A stretch of DNA of 8,093 nt from Candidatus Gerdarchaeota archaeon (GCA_016840945.1 JAEORJ010000226.1:1-8093); one strand, 5' to 3'. Positions 1 through 6,489 are shown, counted from the stretch's first letter. Notes: generated by a model not told the origin, from the letters alone. A program made the numbers and translations.

Positions 1-357
1 GTGATTTTGAATCGTTATAATTGTCTTTCCATATTCATTTTGATTTCCTGGAGAGACTGTTCCTCCATAAAATAGTGATATAAATTGATGACCATAACAC
101 AAACCTAGTATTGGGATATGTTCCTTTTCCAAATAAGTCATAGTCTCCACTGAGACCTTTGGAGCATTTGTAGCATAAACACTATTAGGTCCTCCTGAAA
201 AAATTATTGACTTAATACTTTTCTCAATTAATTCTTTAGGAGAAACATCCCAAGAAAATATCTCAGATAAAACTCCTTGTTCTCTTACTCTACGAGCAAT
301 AAGATGAGTATATTGACCACCAAAATCTATTACTGCAACAATATTAGAATTCATCAT
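1..357 (-). CDS. guaA: GMP synthase, glutamine amidotransferase domain/subunit (N-terminal part, cut by window edge)
   Basis: The 119 visible residues read from tandem ATG codons at 357 and 354 and run off the left edge without a stop. They match the class I glutamine amidotransferase of GMP synthase, which hydrolyses glutamine and passes ammonia on for XMP-to-GMP amination in the cytoplasm. Visible motifs are the N-terminal DFGGQYTHLIARRVRE block (residues 11-26), SGGPNSVY (54-61) and the nucleophile elbow GLCYGHQ with catalytic Cys87, followed by GGTV and EYGKTII. The catalytic His and Glu would lie beyond the edge. In many archaea this domain is a stand-alone subunit of about 190 residues paired with a separate ATP-pyrophosphatase subunit; in bacteria it is fused to that domain. 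The window cannot tell which applies here. The gene is divergent from the surface-protein gene and probably unrelated to it. The family assignment is very secure. Confidence 0.95.
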   Translation of the reverse strand, partial: MMNSNIVAVIDFGGQYTHLIARRVREQGVLSEIFSWDVSPKELIEKSIKSIIFSGGPNSVYATNAPKVSVETMTYLEKEHIPILGLCYGHQFISLFYGGTVSPGNQNEYGKTIITIQNH

Positions 358-561
358 TAATTTTCCAACCAAGCTACAAAAAGAACTATCCTTTTTTAAC
401 TGTTCAGTTTATATAATTATGTTAATTTTTTCTGAATTTTAGAATATGATAAAATAACTGATAATAGTCATAATCAACATTTTCAACATTTATTGAATTT
501 AAGACTAGATTATTAAATTGTTAAAATAATAGATACATATAGCTATGGGGAATAATGGTCA
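358..561. other. Divergent intergenic region between guaA and the surface-protein gene
   Basis: This AT-rich stretch of 204 bases separates two divergent genes and must hold both promoters. Apart from the TATA-like element at 408-416 I see no convincing second TATA box. AT-rich candidates at about 507-540 could serve the plus-strand gene. A GGGG at 547-550, twelve bases before the ATG at 562, is at best a weak ribosome binding site. No ORF of convincing coding character and no strong hairpin were seen. Confidence 0.5.
408..416 (-). promoter_or_regulatory. Candidate archaeal TATA box for guaA
   Basis: On the minus strand this reads TTATATAAA, close to the archaeal TATA consensus, with an A-rich stretch immediately upstream as expected for a BRE. 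It is centred about 55 bases before the guaA ATG, which would put a start site about 29 bases upstream of the codon. The element also reads TTTATATAA on the plus strand, so it could instead serve the surface-protein gene at 562 with a leader of about 120 bases. The choice of strand rests on the closer distance to guaA. Confidence 0.4.
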
Positions 562-3500
562 ATGATATTAGAAGGCAGTAAAATAAAAAGAAATAGATTT
601 ATTTTGCTAATGAGTTTACAACTAGCCATTATTTTAACAAATAGCATTGTTCAAGTGAATTCTTTATCACTTGTAAATGAAAGTCAATTGGACGAAACCA
701 TTTTAGAAGAGAATTTATATCAGACATCTTTAATCAATCAATTTGATTTGAATCCAAGTTCTTATGAAATAGAGTCACTACTAGAAACTGGAACAGGTAT
801 AAATTGGGGAAATGCTACTACTGTTGACCAACTTTATCAACCCATTACTCCTCGAGTAGCTATAGATGCTAACAATAATTCTCATATATTCTGGTCAAAT
901 TATCGAAATGGTCGTACATTGTATCATCAAATAATTTATGAGAATGGCACATTTGGTGCTTGTGAAGTTATTTTAAATAAATCAGATGGACAAGAAATTA
1001 GATGTGATGCAGTAAGTGATTTATTTGGTAATATACATCTAGTTTATTCCTGGGGTACTACTATATCAAATCAAAAAACATACTATAAGAAATGGACAAA
1101 TGGAACTTGGAGTGAAATTGAACGAGTTGATTTTGGTATTGATGAAGATGGTGACTATATACCAGCCCATGATCCTGAATTAGCTGTAGATTTTAATGGA
1201 AATCCCCATGTTATTTGGTCAGGAAAAGTGTTAACCTATTGGGATTTAACAGCACGTCCAATCTATTATCAAAGAAGAATTGGTGCAAATCAATGGAGTG
1301 ATATAGTTAAGGTAAGCTATGCTGAACCTGGTAATTATAAAATGATTATAACAGCTGATGGCATTGTTCATGTGATACTTTCACAAAGAATAGGAAATAC
1401 ATATGATGCTTACCATGCAGTAAAATATTACGACAAAGATTTAGAGGATAATGATTGGGGACTAGAAGAGGGTTTATTATATGAAGAAATGCAATCTACA
1501 GTTTTACCTGTACCAACACCGGATATAATTGCTGTTGGAAATACTGTTTATTGTTATTTTTTGTCTATTAACGAATTCACTGTAGGTATGTATAATATTA
1601 TGAAATCAGGTTATACTTGGGGTTCTTACAATCTTTTAACTACTAATGTTTCGACTGGTGGAAGAATAAGACTTTCTGGTACCTCCTCTTCAAGAGGAGA
1701 CCTCGTAATTACTTGGCCAAAGAAAAGTTATATAGATAGTACCTCTATAGGAGGAATATTTCATCAGTCTTATATTAAAGAAATGGATGAATATTCTGTT
1801 CCTTTTTATATTAACAAAGAACAAGTAAATGCATTAGAACCAACTTTAGTTTACAATACAAAAACCGACACTTTACATTTGGTATGGTGGGATACTCTTC
1901 CAGGAACATCAAGTAAAGCATTATACTATAGAGTGGGATTTTTTGACACCGATTTGGATGGATTATCAAACGAAGCAGAAACAAATATTTATGGAACAGA
2001 TCCAAACAAGGCTGATACAGACGATGATATGATGGATGATGGTGAAGAAATAGCCCTAGGGTTTGACCCATTAAATCCTGATGAAGATTCAGATCAAATA
2101 TTAGATGGTTGGGAATATATCTATGGCTATGATCCCTATAATAGCTCAGATGCAACATTAGATTTGGATTTAGATGGACTAACAACCTATTATGAATTTA
2201 CCAATCAAACAAATCCTAATAGTAATGATACGGATTCAGATACATTACTGGATGGAGATGAAATATTAATCTATTTTACCAATCCTATAGAACCAGATAC
2301 AGATTTTGATCTTCTAACGGATGGTGAAGAAATTCTATTGTACTTTACAAACCCACTAAATAATGATACAGAATCAGATGGTATACCTGATGGTTATGAG
2401 ATATTTAATGGATTGGATCCTTTAGTAAATGATTCACTGAATGATAATGATCTTGATTTGTTAACAAATTATTTTGAATATTCTTTTGGAACAAACCCCA
2501 ATTCAAATGATACGGACAGTGATCTACTTGATGATTATGTGGAAATCTTTGTTTATTTTACTGATCCATTATTGCTGGACACAGATTCAGATGGATTAGA
2601 TGATCACTATGAAATAACCATCGATCCTTTAGATACTACTTATTTAACAAATAATATCTATCAAACAGATCCATTGATAATGGATACTGATTCCGATTCG
2701 CTTTCAGATCTTTTTGAATTGAATGTTTCTTTAACGAATCCAATAAACAATGATACTGACTATGATCTAATGACAGATGGATATGAATGGCAATTTGGAT
2801 TAAATCCATTCGCAGATGACTCAGCAGCAGATTATGATGATGATAAATTAATCAATTATTTAGAATTCCTATTATTGGGGAATCCTTTCAGAGCTGATAC
2901 TGATGGTGATAGAGTTGATGATTATGAGGAATACCTTTTAGGAACAGACCTTAATTCAGGGGATACGGATGGCGATGGTTTGACAGATTATCTTGAGTAC
3001 AAGTATTGGCATACTAATGCTACAAATCCAGATACCGACTACGATGGATTAAATGATATGCTTGAGCTTTATGTTTATGGATCAAGCCCCTCAAATCCTG
3101 ATACCGATGGAGACGGTCTTATTGATGGAGATGAAGTGTATATTTATGGTTCGCATCCATTTTATGTTGATACTGATGGTGATAAATTAACTGATCCACA
3201 AGAAGTAGCATTTGGTTCATTACCTTATATGGTGGATTCAGATGGCGATGGTATGAGTGATTATTTCGAATATAGATATAATTTCAATCCAATGAACGAT
3301 GATTCACAGAATGACCCTGATCATGATAATCTAATAAATCTTGATGAATTTTGGTTCGGATGTAATCCATTAGTTAATGATACAGATGAAGATATGCTCA
3401 ATGATTATGAAGAAGCATATATTTACCTCTCATCACCAATTAGAGCAGATTCAGATTTTGATGGATTAAGTGATTATTCTGAGGTTAAGATTTACAATAC

Positions 3501-3858
3501 CATACCAATTGATCCTGATTGTGATGATGATGGCCTAAACGATGGCGAAGAAATTCTTGTTTATTTTACTAATCCACTTTTATATGATACAGATTTGGAT
3601 GGTTACAGCGACTTTGAAGAGATTCAAGCAGGAACTAATCCTTTGGATGCAAGAAGCAATCCTTCACATCAATTATTTGTAACAGTAATTTCTGTTTTTG
3701 GTGGAATCATTGGTGCATTGCTTCTTTATTATCTTACTCCATTGATTTTCACTCAAATAAGAGATCATGGTGAAAAGGAATGGATGAAACAAGGTATGAT
3801 GCTTCGACAGAAGAAGCATAATGAAATGCTAAATAATAACAAGGAGAAACCTAATTAG
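562..3858 (+). CDS. Exported, membrane-anchored beta-propeller plus thrombospondin type 3 repeat surface protein
   Basis: The 1098-residue protein begins with a signal-peptide-like segment: basic KIKRNR at residues 7-12, then a hydrophobic stretch to about residue 35. Residues about 97-460 carry seven repeats of about 50-60 residues with the pattern P.VA.D..GN.H..W followed by LYY and W-S. They start near 98, 148, 206, 260, 321, 368 and 427, suggesting a seven-bladed sialidase/BNR-like propeller. Residues 462-1033 hold 24 Asp-rich D.D.DG..D repeats of the calcium-binding thrombospondin type 3 kind. A single hydrophobic helix (about 1038-1063) and a 35-residue basic tail anchor the C-terminus, with the tail inside and the rest outside. 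The ATG at 562 is the first in frame after a TAA at 553. The likely role is adhesion, S-layer association or ligand binding at the cell surface; the ligand is unknown. No catalytic motif was recognised, and no PGF-CTERM-type sorting signal was seen. Confidence 0.88.
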   Translation: MILEGSKIKRNRFILLMSLQLAIILTNSIVQVNSLSLVNESQLDETILEENLYQTSLINQFDLNPSSYEIESLLETGTGINWGNATTVDQLYQPITPRVAIDANNNSHIFWSNYRNGRTLYHQIIYENGTFGACEVILNKSDGQEIRCDAVSDLFGNIHLVYSWGTTISNQKTYYKKWTNGTWSEIERVDFGIDEDGDYIPAHDPELAVDFNGNPHVIWSGKVLTYWDLTARPIYYQRRIGANQWSDIVKVSYAEPGNYKMIITADGIVHVILSQRIGNTYDAYHAVKYYDKDLEDNDWGLEEGLLYEEMQSTVLPVPTPDIIAVGNTVYCYFLSINEFTVGMYNIMKSGYTWGSYNLLTTNVSTGGRIRLSGTSSSRGDLVITWPKKSYIDSTSIGGIFHQSYIKEMDEYSVPFYINKEQVNALEPTLVYNTKTDTLHLVWWDTLPGTSSKALYYRVGFFDTDLDGLSNEAETNIYGTDPNKADTDDDMMDDGEEIALGFDPLNPDEDSDQILDGWEYIYGYDPYNSSDATLDLDLDGLTTYYEFTNQTNPNSNDTDSDTLLDGDEILIYFTNPIEPDTDFDLLTDGEEILLYFTNPLNNDTESDGIPDGYEIFNGLDPLVNDSLNDNDLDLLTNYFEYSFGTNPNSNDTDSDLLDDYVEIFVYFTDPLLLDTDSDGLDDHYEITIDPLDTTYLTNNIYQTDPLIMDTDSDSLSDLFELNVSLTNPINNDTDYDLMTDGYEWQFGLNPFADDSAADYDDDKLINYLEFLLLGNPFRADTDGDRVDDYEEYLLGTDLNSGDTDGDGLTDYLEYKYWHTNATNPDTDYDGLNDMLELYVYGSSPSNPDTDGDGLIDGDEVYIYGSHPFYVDTDGDKLTDPQEVAFGSLPYMVDSDGDGMSDYFEYRYNFNPMNDDSQNDPDHDNLINLDEFWFGCNPLVNDTDEDMLNDYEEAYIYLSSPIRADSDFDGLSDYSEVKIYNTIPIDPDCDDDGLNDGEEILVYFTNPLLYDTDLDGYSDFEEIQAGTNPLDARSNPSHQLFVTVISVFGGIIGALLLYYLTPLIFTQIRDHGEKEWMKQGMMLRQKKHNEMLNNNKEKPN
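1945..3660 (+). repeat. Array of 24 thrombospondin type 3-like calcium-binding repeats (coding)
   Basis: Within the surface protein, residues 462-1033, the motif D-x-D-x-D-G-L-x-D recurs 24 times at intervals of about 22-35 residues, usually followed by EE/YE, a short aromatic strand and NP or DP. The repeats are diverged at the DNA level, with synonymous differences, so this is an old protein-level array and not a fresh tandem duplication. In known thrombospondin type 3 repeats the spaced aspartates wrap Ca2+ ions and make a stiff rod. By analogy this would be a calcium-dependent stalk holding the propeller away from the membrane. Confidence 0.85.
3673..3750 (+). other. C-terminal transmembrane anchor of the surface protein
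   Basis: Residues 1038-1063 form an uninterrupted hydrophobic stretch rich in V, I, L, F and G, including FGGIIGALLLYYL. It is followed by about 35 polar residues rich in Lys, Arg, Gln and Asn. The positive charge after the helix fits an inside tail, with the long N-terminal part outside. This is a plain membrane helix: there is no sortase motif and no PGF tripartite signal. Confidence 0.8.
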
Positions 3859-3870
3859 CTTAAGTTTATC

Positions 3871-3880
3871 ATTTTTCTTG
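3871..3880 (+). terminator. T-tract after the surface-protein gene
   Basis: The sequence ATTTTTCTTG lies 12 bases after the TAA of the surface-protein gene, in the 27-base gap between the convergent genes. Archaeal RNA polymerase terminates at U-rich tracts without needing a hairpin, so this is a plausible terminator, though the T run is only five long. Confidence 0.3.
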
Positions 3881-3885
3881 ACTAG

Positions 3886-4173
3886 TTACTCTTTAGACAA
3901 ATGTTTTATTGTAGCCATTAATACATTAGCATTTTTTTGTAAAATAAATGTATTAGTCAATATTCCTTTTGTGTTTTTTATTTGGATTTTTTTCAAAACA
4001 TTAGCTTCAACCAGGATCTTAATATGGGATTCAATCGTTGATCTATGCAAATTCATTTTTTGAGCTATTTCTGTTGTATTAACAACACCTCTTTGTACAT
4101 AATCGATAATCTCCAACCTTGTAGCTGAAGCAAATGCTTTCATCAAAATTTCCAATTCTTTATAGTCACTCAT
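3886..4173 (-). CDS. ArsR-type winged-helix transcriptional regulator
   Basis: This 95-residue cytoplasmic protein has the layout of a small ArsR/SmtB-like DNA-binding protein. Residues 10-27 (LMKAFASATRLEIIDYV) match the family's opening L.ALA..TRL.IL.YL helix. Residues 32-55 form the helix-turn-helix, with NTTEIAQKMNLHRSTIESHIKIL carrying the S-T-x-x-x-H-x-x-L recognition-helix pattern. A beta-wing and a C-terminal helix follow. It contains no cysteines, so the classical metal-sensing site is absent and the signal it senses is unknown. I prefer the ATG at 4173: a GTGAT at 4178-4182, four bases upstream, matches the archaeal Shine-Dalgarno. An in-frame GTG at 4182 would add three residues but would use that site as a start. 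It lies 62 bases downstream of Sir2 and is convergent with the surface-protein gene. What it regulates cannot be told from sequence. Confidence 0.85.
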   Translation of the reverse strand: MSDYKELEILMKAFASATRLEIIDYVQRGVVNTTEIAQKMNLHRSTIESHIKILVEANVLKKIQIKNTKGILTNTFILQKNANVLMATIKHLSKE

Positions 4174-4209
4174 AATTATCACATAGTCAGATAAGAGATC
4201 TGTTAGTCA
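4163..4209. repeat. Three direct TAGTCA hexamers at 20-21 bp spacing upstream of and over the regulator start
   Basis: TAGTCA occurs on the plus strand at 4163-4168, 4184-4189 and 4204-4209, so the spacings are 21 and 20 bases, close to two helical turns. The set straddles the start codon of the winged-helix regulator, a common place for an autoregulatory operator. The same hexamer also occurs alone at 465-470 and 3954-3959. Chance occurrence in AT-rich DNA cannot be excluded. Confidence 0.25.
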
Positions 4210-4222
4210 ATCTACCTCAGCT

Positions 4223-4229
4223 AAAAAAA
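4223..4229 (-). terminator. T7 tract downstream of the Sir2 gene
   Basis: On the minus strand a run of seven T lies six bases after the TGA of the sirtuin gene. A U-rich tract of this kind is the usual archaeal intrinsic termination signal. It is the only T run of this length in the gaps between minus-strand genes, so it may end an MFS-YcxB-TIM barrel-Sir2 transcript before the regulator gene. Confidence 0.4.
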
Positions 4230-4235
4230 TTACTT

Positions 4236-5003
4236 TCATAAAAACTCTTTGATTTTTGCTAAAATTTTTACTAAAATATCTTCTAAATCCTCTTCAAGTT
4301 TTAAAGTAGCAGTGATATCCAAAGGTGTTTCACCCTTATTTATGATAATTACCTTTGCATTATTTTTTATCGCATAGTGAGGTAAATCTGCTGCTGGAAA
4401 AACAACTAAAGAAGAACCTAATATTAAGAAAACATCTGCTTGTTCAGTGTGCTCTTTAGCTAAATAAAAATCTCGTTCAGGTAATGGATCCCCAAAATTA
4501 ACCACAGTAGAAATCAATCGCCCTTCACCTTTTGGACAGATTGGTTGATTAGGTAACACCTTACTTGTTCTATATCCGGGACCCCACAGCTGCTTATCCC
4601 AACCTATTTCTTCATAAGTTCCCCTAAAATCACACGATAAACATTCCATGAAATTTCCGTTGCCATGTAGTTCTGAGAGAATTTCTGGTTTTATACCTGA
4701 AGCTAAATGTAAATTATCAGTATTTTGAGTTATTAAGCATTTTAAGATACCTAGTTCTTGTAATTCAACTAGAAAATAATGTCCTTTATTAGGTTTAATT
4801 TCTGACCATGATCTATCAAGCTTTGGAGGAGGAAGTCCCTTATCTCTTCTTGTCCACACACCATTTGGTCCTCGAAAATCAGGAATTCCTGAAGCAGTAC
4901 TGATACCAGCACCAGTAAATGCTACTAAATGTTTTGATTTGAGAATCCATTGAGCTATTAAAGAGATTTTTTCATCTAGTGATTTTTGTCTAATATTGTC
5001 CAT
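4236..5003 (-). CDS. Sir2-family NAD-dependent protein deacylase, SIRT6/7-like (class IV-like)
   Basis: The 255-residue protein is a complete sirtuin core, expected to remove acyl groups from lysines using NAD+ and to release nicotinamide and O-acyl-ADP-ribose. The NAD-binding motifs are GAGIST (31-36) and GIPDFRGPNGVWT (39-51). TQNTDNLH (92-99) is the nicotinamide/ribose site, and His113 in ELHGN is the catalytic base. GSSLVV (196-201) and IIINKGETP (219-227) complete the Rossmann fold. The zinc module has Cys121, Cys124 and Cys156, but the fourth position is Gly159 (CPKGEG where CPxCGG is usual). The string from residue 31 to 51, and the later DPLPERD, resemble human SIRT6/SIRT7 more than the usual archaeal type; this comparison is from memory. 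The gene lies 28 bases after the TIM-barrel gene and is probably co-transcribed with it. The family call is secure; the subclass is an inference. Confidence 0.95.
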   Translation of the reverse strand: MDNIRQKSLDEKISLIAQWILKSKHLVAFTGAGISTASGIPDFRGPNGVWTRRDKGLPPPKLDRSWSEIKPNKGHYFLVELQELGILKCLITQNTDNLHLASGIKPEILSELHGNGNFMECLSCDFRGTYEEIGWDKQLWGPGYRTSKVLPNQPICPKGEGRLISTVVNFGDPLPERDFYLAKEHTEQADVFLILGSSLVVFPAADLPHYAIKNNAKVIIINKGETPLDITATLKLEEDLEDILVKILAKIKEFL

Positions 5004-5031
5004 TATAGTTTAAAACCACTCAAACTAGATA

Positions 5032-5883
5032 TTAAAGGTAACTAAATTTGGTTTGTTCTGGATTTTGTTGTAAGATCTCTTGCACTGTTTTATAGGAAGC
5101 TTCAAGATAAATGGCAAGATATGAAGGATTGTAAATTTCAAGTGTAATTGATTCATGATAATTGCTGTCTTTCAAGTAGGTAAAGAATTTAGTGAAATTT
5201 ATTGTCCCTGTTCCTATGGGTAAATGTTTATCATTTATTTCAGATGTTCCACCAAAATTATCATGAATATGGATATGTTCGAGTTGATTTTTAAAATTCT
5301 TAAGCATTTCAGAAATATTTTCTTCTGAATTTTTAATTTTCATATGTGGAAAAATAATATTAGCATGACCTATATCAAAAGTGAAACCTAAATTTGGTAA
5401 CTTCTTGAAAACAGCTCTTAAATCAGCAACTGATTCATCTGTATTCTCTAATAGCATTTTCATTTTATATTGTTGGGCAATATTAATCCATTCAGTTATT
5501 GCTTCAATTTTTTTGTTGAAAATCTCTTCAGGAGAAAGCTCACTGGGATTTTCTGTTTTGCCAAATGTTCCATGGAAAACAATTTTTTTAGTAATACCTA
5601 ATTGTCCTATTAAATGAATTTGCTCTGAAAGATTATCTATATATGAAGTCCATTGTTCTGTATCCTTTATCATTTGTGAATTTAAATGTGATAAATGGAT
5701 TATACAGAAAAGATCATAAGAATCTAATATTTCTCGCACAGCAATTAATTGTAGCTCCAATTCTTTCATATCGTTCCAAAAATCGCCGATATAAAATTCT
5801 ACAAAATCAAAGCCTATTTTCTTTGCGGTAACTAAATCAGCTATCTGTAATTTATCTAGTACGTAGGAAGCACCAAAATGCAT
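5032..5883 (-). CDS. Xylose isomerase-like/endonuclease IV-like TIM-barrel metalloenzyme
   Basis: This 283-residue soluble protein belongs to the AP endonuclease 2 / sugar phosphate isomerase-epimerase superfamily. Barrel-strand motifs appear in order: FVEFY (27-31), IIHLSH (61-66), IVFHGTFG (101-108), MLLENTDE (143-150), FTFDIGHANI (167-176), HIHIHDNFGG (203-212), DKHLPIGTGTINF (218-230) and TLEIY (247-251). Candidate metal ligands are His63, His104, Glu146, Asp170, His173, His207, Asp218, His220 and Glu249, equivalent to the full three-metal set of endonuclease IV. It lacks the endonuclease IV signature strings themselves, so it could be a sugar isomerase/epimerase or a nuclease-like enzyme; the substrate is unresolved. 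The ATG at 5883 follows a GGAG at 5893-5896. It is 47 bases downstream of the YcxB-like gene and 28 bases upstream of Sir2, so probably co-transcribed. The superfamily is secure; the reaction is not. Confidence 0.85.
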   Translation of the reverse strand: MHFGASYVLDKLQIADLVTAKKIGFDFVEFYIGDFWNDMKELELQLIAVREILDSYDLFCIIHLSHLNSQMIKDTEQWTSYIDNLSEQIHLIGQLGITKKIVFHGTFGKTENPSELSPEEIFNKKIEAITEWINIAQQYKMKMLLENTDESVADLRAVFKKLPNLGFTFDIGHANIIFPHMKIKNSEENISEMLKNFKNQLEHIHIHDNFGGTSEINDKHLPIGTGTINFTKFFTYLKDSNYHESITLEIYNPSYLAIYLEASYKTVQEILQQNPEQTKFSYL

Positions 5884-5890
5884 CTATATT

Positions 5891-5896
5891 TTCTCC
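5891..5896 (-). promoter_or_regulatory. Ribosome binding site of the TIM-barrel gene
   Basis: The minus strand reads GGAGAA seven bases before the ATG at 5883. It is the clearest GGAG-type Shine-Dalgarno in the window. It supports this start and suggests translation from a leadered, internal-operon mRNA. Confidence 0.55.
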
Positions 5897-5930
5897 AATT
5901 AATATTTCTAGTAAATAGATATAAACTCAT

Positions 5931-6455
5931 TCATGTTCTTAATTTTGCTCGAGTAAGTAATTTTCTTCTTGCTAATTTATTTATAGCTGCTATATCAGTT
6001 TCATTTAAAACTCTTTTAGGTATTAAAAAGATACTGACATTTGAAAGATGTATTCTGTATACGGTTTTAGTTTCAACAAAATTAATTATATATTGCCAAG
6101 ACATATTTATTTGAGAAAATGATCTTTCATAAAATATACCAGATTCACCAATAACACAATGAATTTGCTTTGGTAAATGTAAAGATGAAAGCCATTCTTT
6201 CTTTTGAGCAGAAATAATCATTATAATCATTATAATGTAGAAAATCTCTAAAATTGAAAAGATAATTAAAGTAAATAAATCAAATAGTACTGGCCCAAAA
6301 AGAATTAAAATAACATAACAAACAATCTGAAGCAAAGCAATAGAAGCACTAAGAATAAGTAAAAAATTTCTGTGCACTCTCTCAAAATAAGCTTTCTTAA
6401 CATCATTATATTCCAATTCAAATACAATATCTATAGGTTCAAAAGACTCTTCCAT
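5931..6455 (-). CDS. YcxB-like small membrane protein
   Basis: The 174-residue protein has a short polar N-terminus, two closely spaced hydrophobic helices (about 30-53 and 57-82) and a soluble C-terminal domain. That domain carries the pattern IGESGIFYERSFSQINMSW (102-120) and then FVETKTVYRIHLSNVSIFLIPKR (125-147). This layout matches the YcxB-like family, whose hallmark is an EGI...W..I..V.E.....I.....IIPKR strand series resembling a PH-like domain. The family has no established enzymatic activity, and no catalytic residues can be pointed to here. Both ends of the chain should lie in the cytoplasm. It sits 34 bases after the MFS gene and 47 bases before the TIM-barrel gene, which suggests co-transcription. 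Tandem ATTATAATG codons in the second helix give an Ile-Ile-Met repeat. The family assignment rests on pattern recognition only. Confidence 0.65.
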   Translation of the reverse strand: MEESFEPIDIVFELEYNDVKKAYFERVHRNFLLILSASIALLQIVCYVILILFGPVLFDLFTLIIFSILEIFYIIMIIMIISAQKKEWLSSLHLPKQIHCVIGESGIFYERSFSQINMSWQYIINFVETKTVYRIHLSNVSIFLIPKRVLNETDIAAINKLARRKLLTRAKLRT

Positions 6456-6489
6456 TAAATATCATCCCAAATTTTTGAATTAATAATTG

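Noticed and set aside
1811..2185. Minus-strand open frame of 124 codons inside the surface-protein gene
   Set aside because: It is antisense to the Asp-rich repeat region; the predicted peptide is His/Leu/Tyr-rich low-complexity, as expected from reversed GAT/GAC-rich codons, and has no domain.
1945..3660. Regular short repeats that could suggest a CRISPR array or minisatellite
   Set aside because: The periodicity is at the protein level (D.D.DG..D motifs) with strongly diverged nucleotides and variable unit length; there are no identical repeats or unique spacers.
3878..4063. Plus-strand open frame of 61 codons over the winged-helix regulator
   Set aside because: It lies opposite a clearly recognisable ArsR-type gene and encodes an uninformative hydrophobic peptide; it is a shadow frame.
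5381..6114. Three plus-strand open frames of 62-78 codons opposite the TIM-barrel and YcxB-like genes
   Set aside because: They are antisense to genes with family-level motifs and show no protein signature of their own.
6215..6232. Perfect tandem 9-bp repeat TAATCATTA
   Set aside because: It is in frame in the second membrane helix of the YcxB-like gene and simply encodes Ile-Ile-Met twice; two copies are unremarkable in AT-rich coding DNA.
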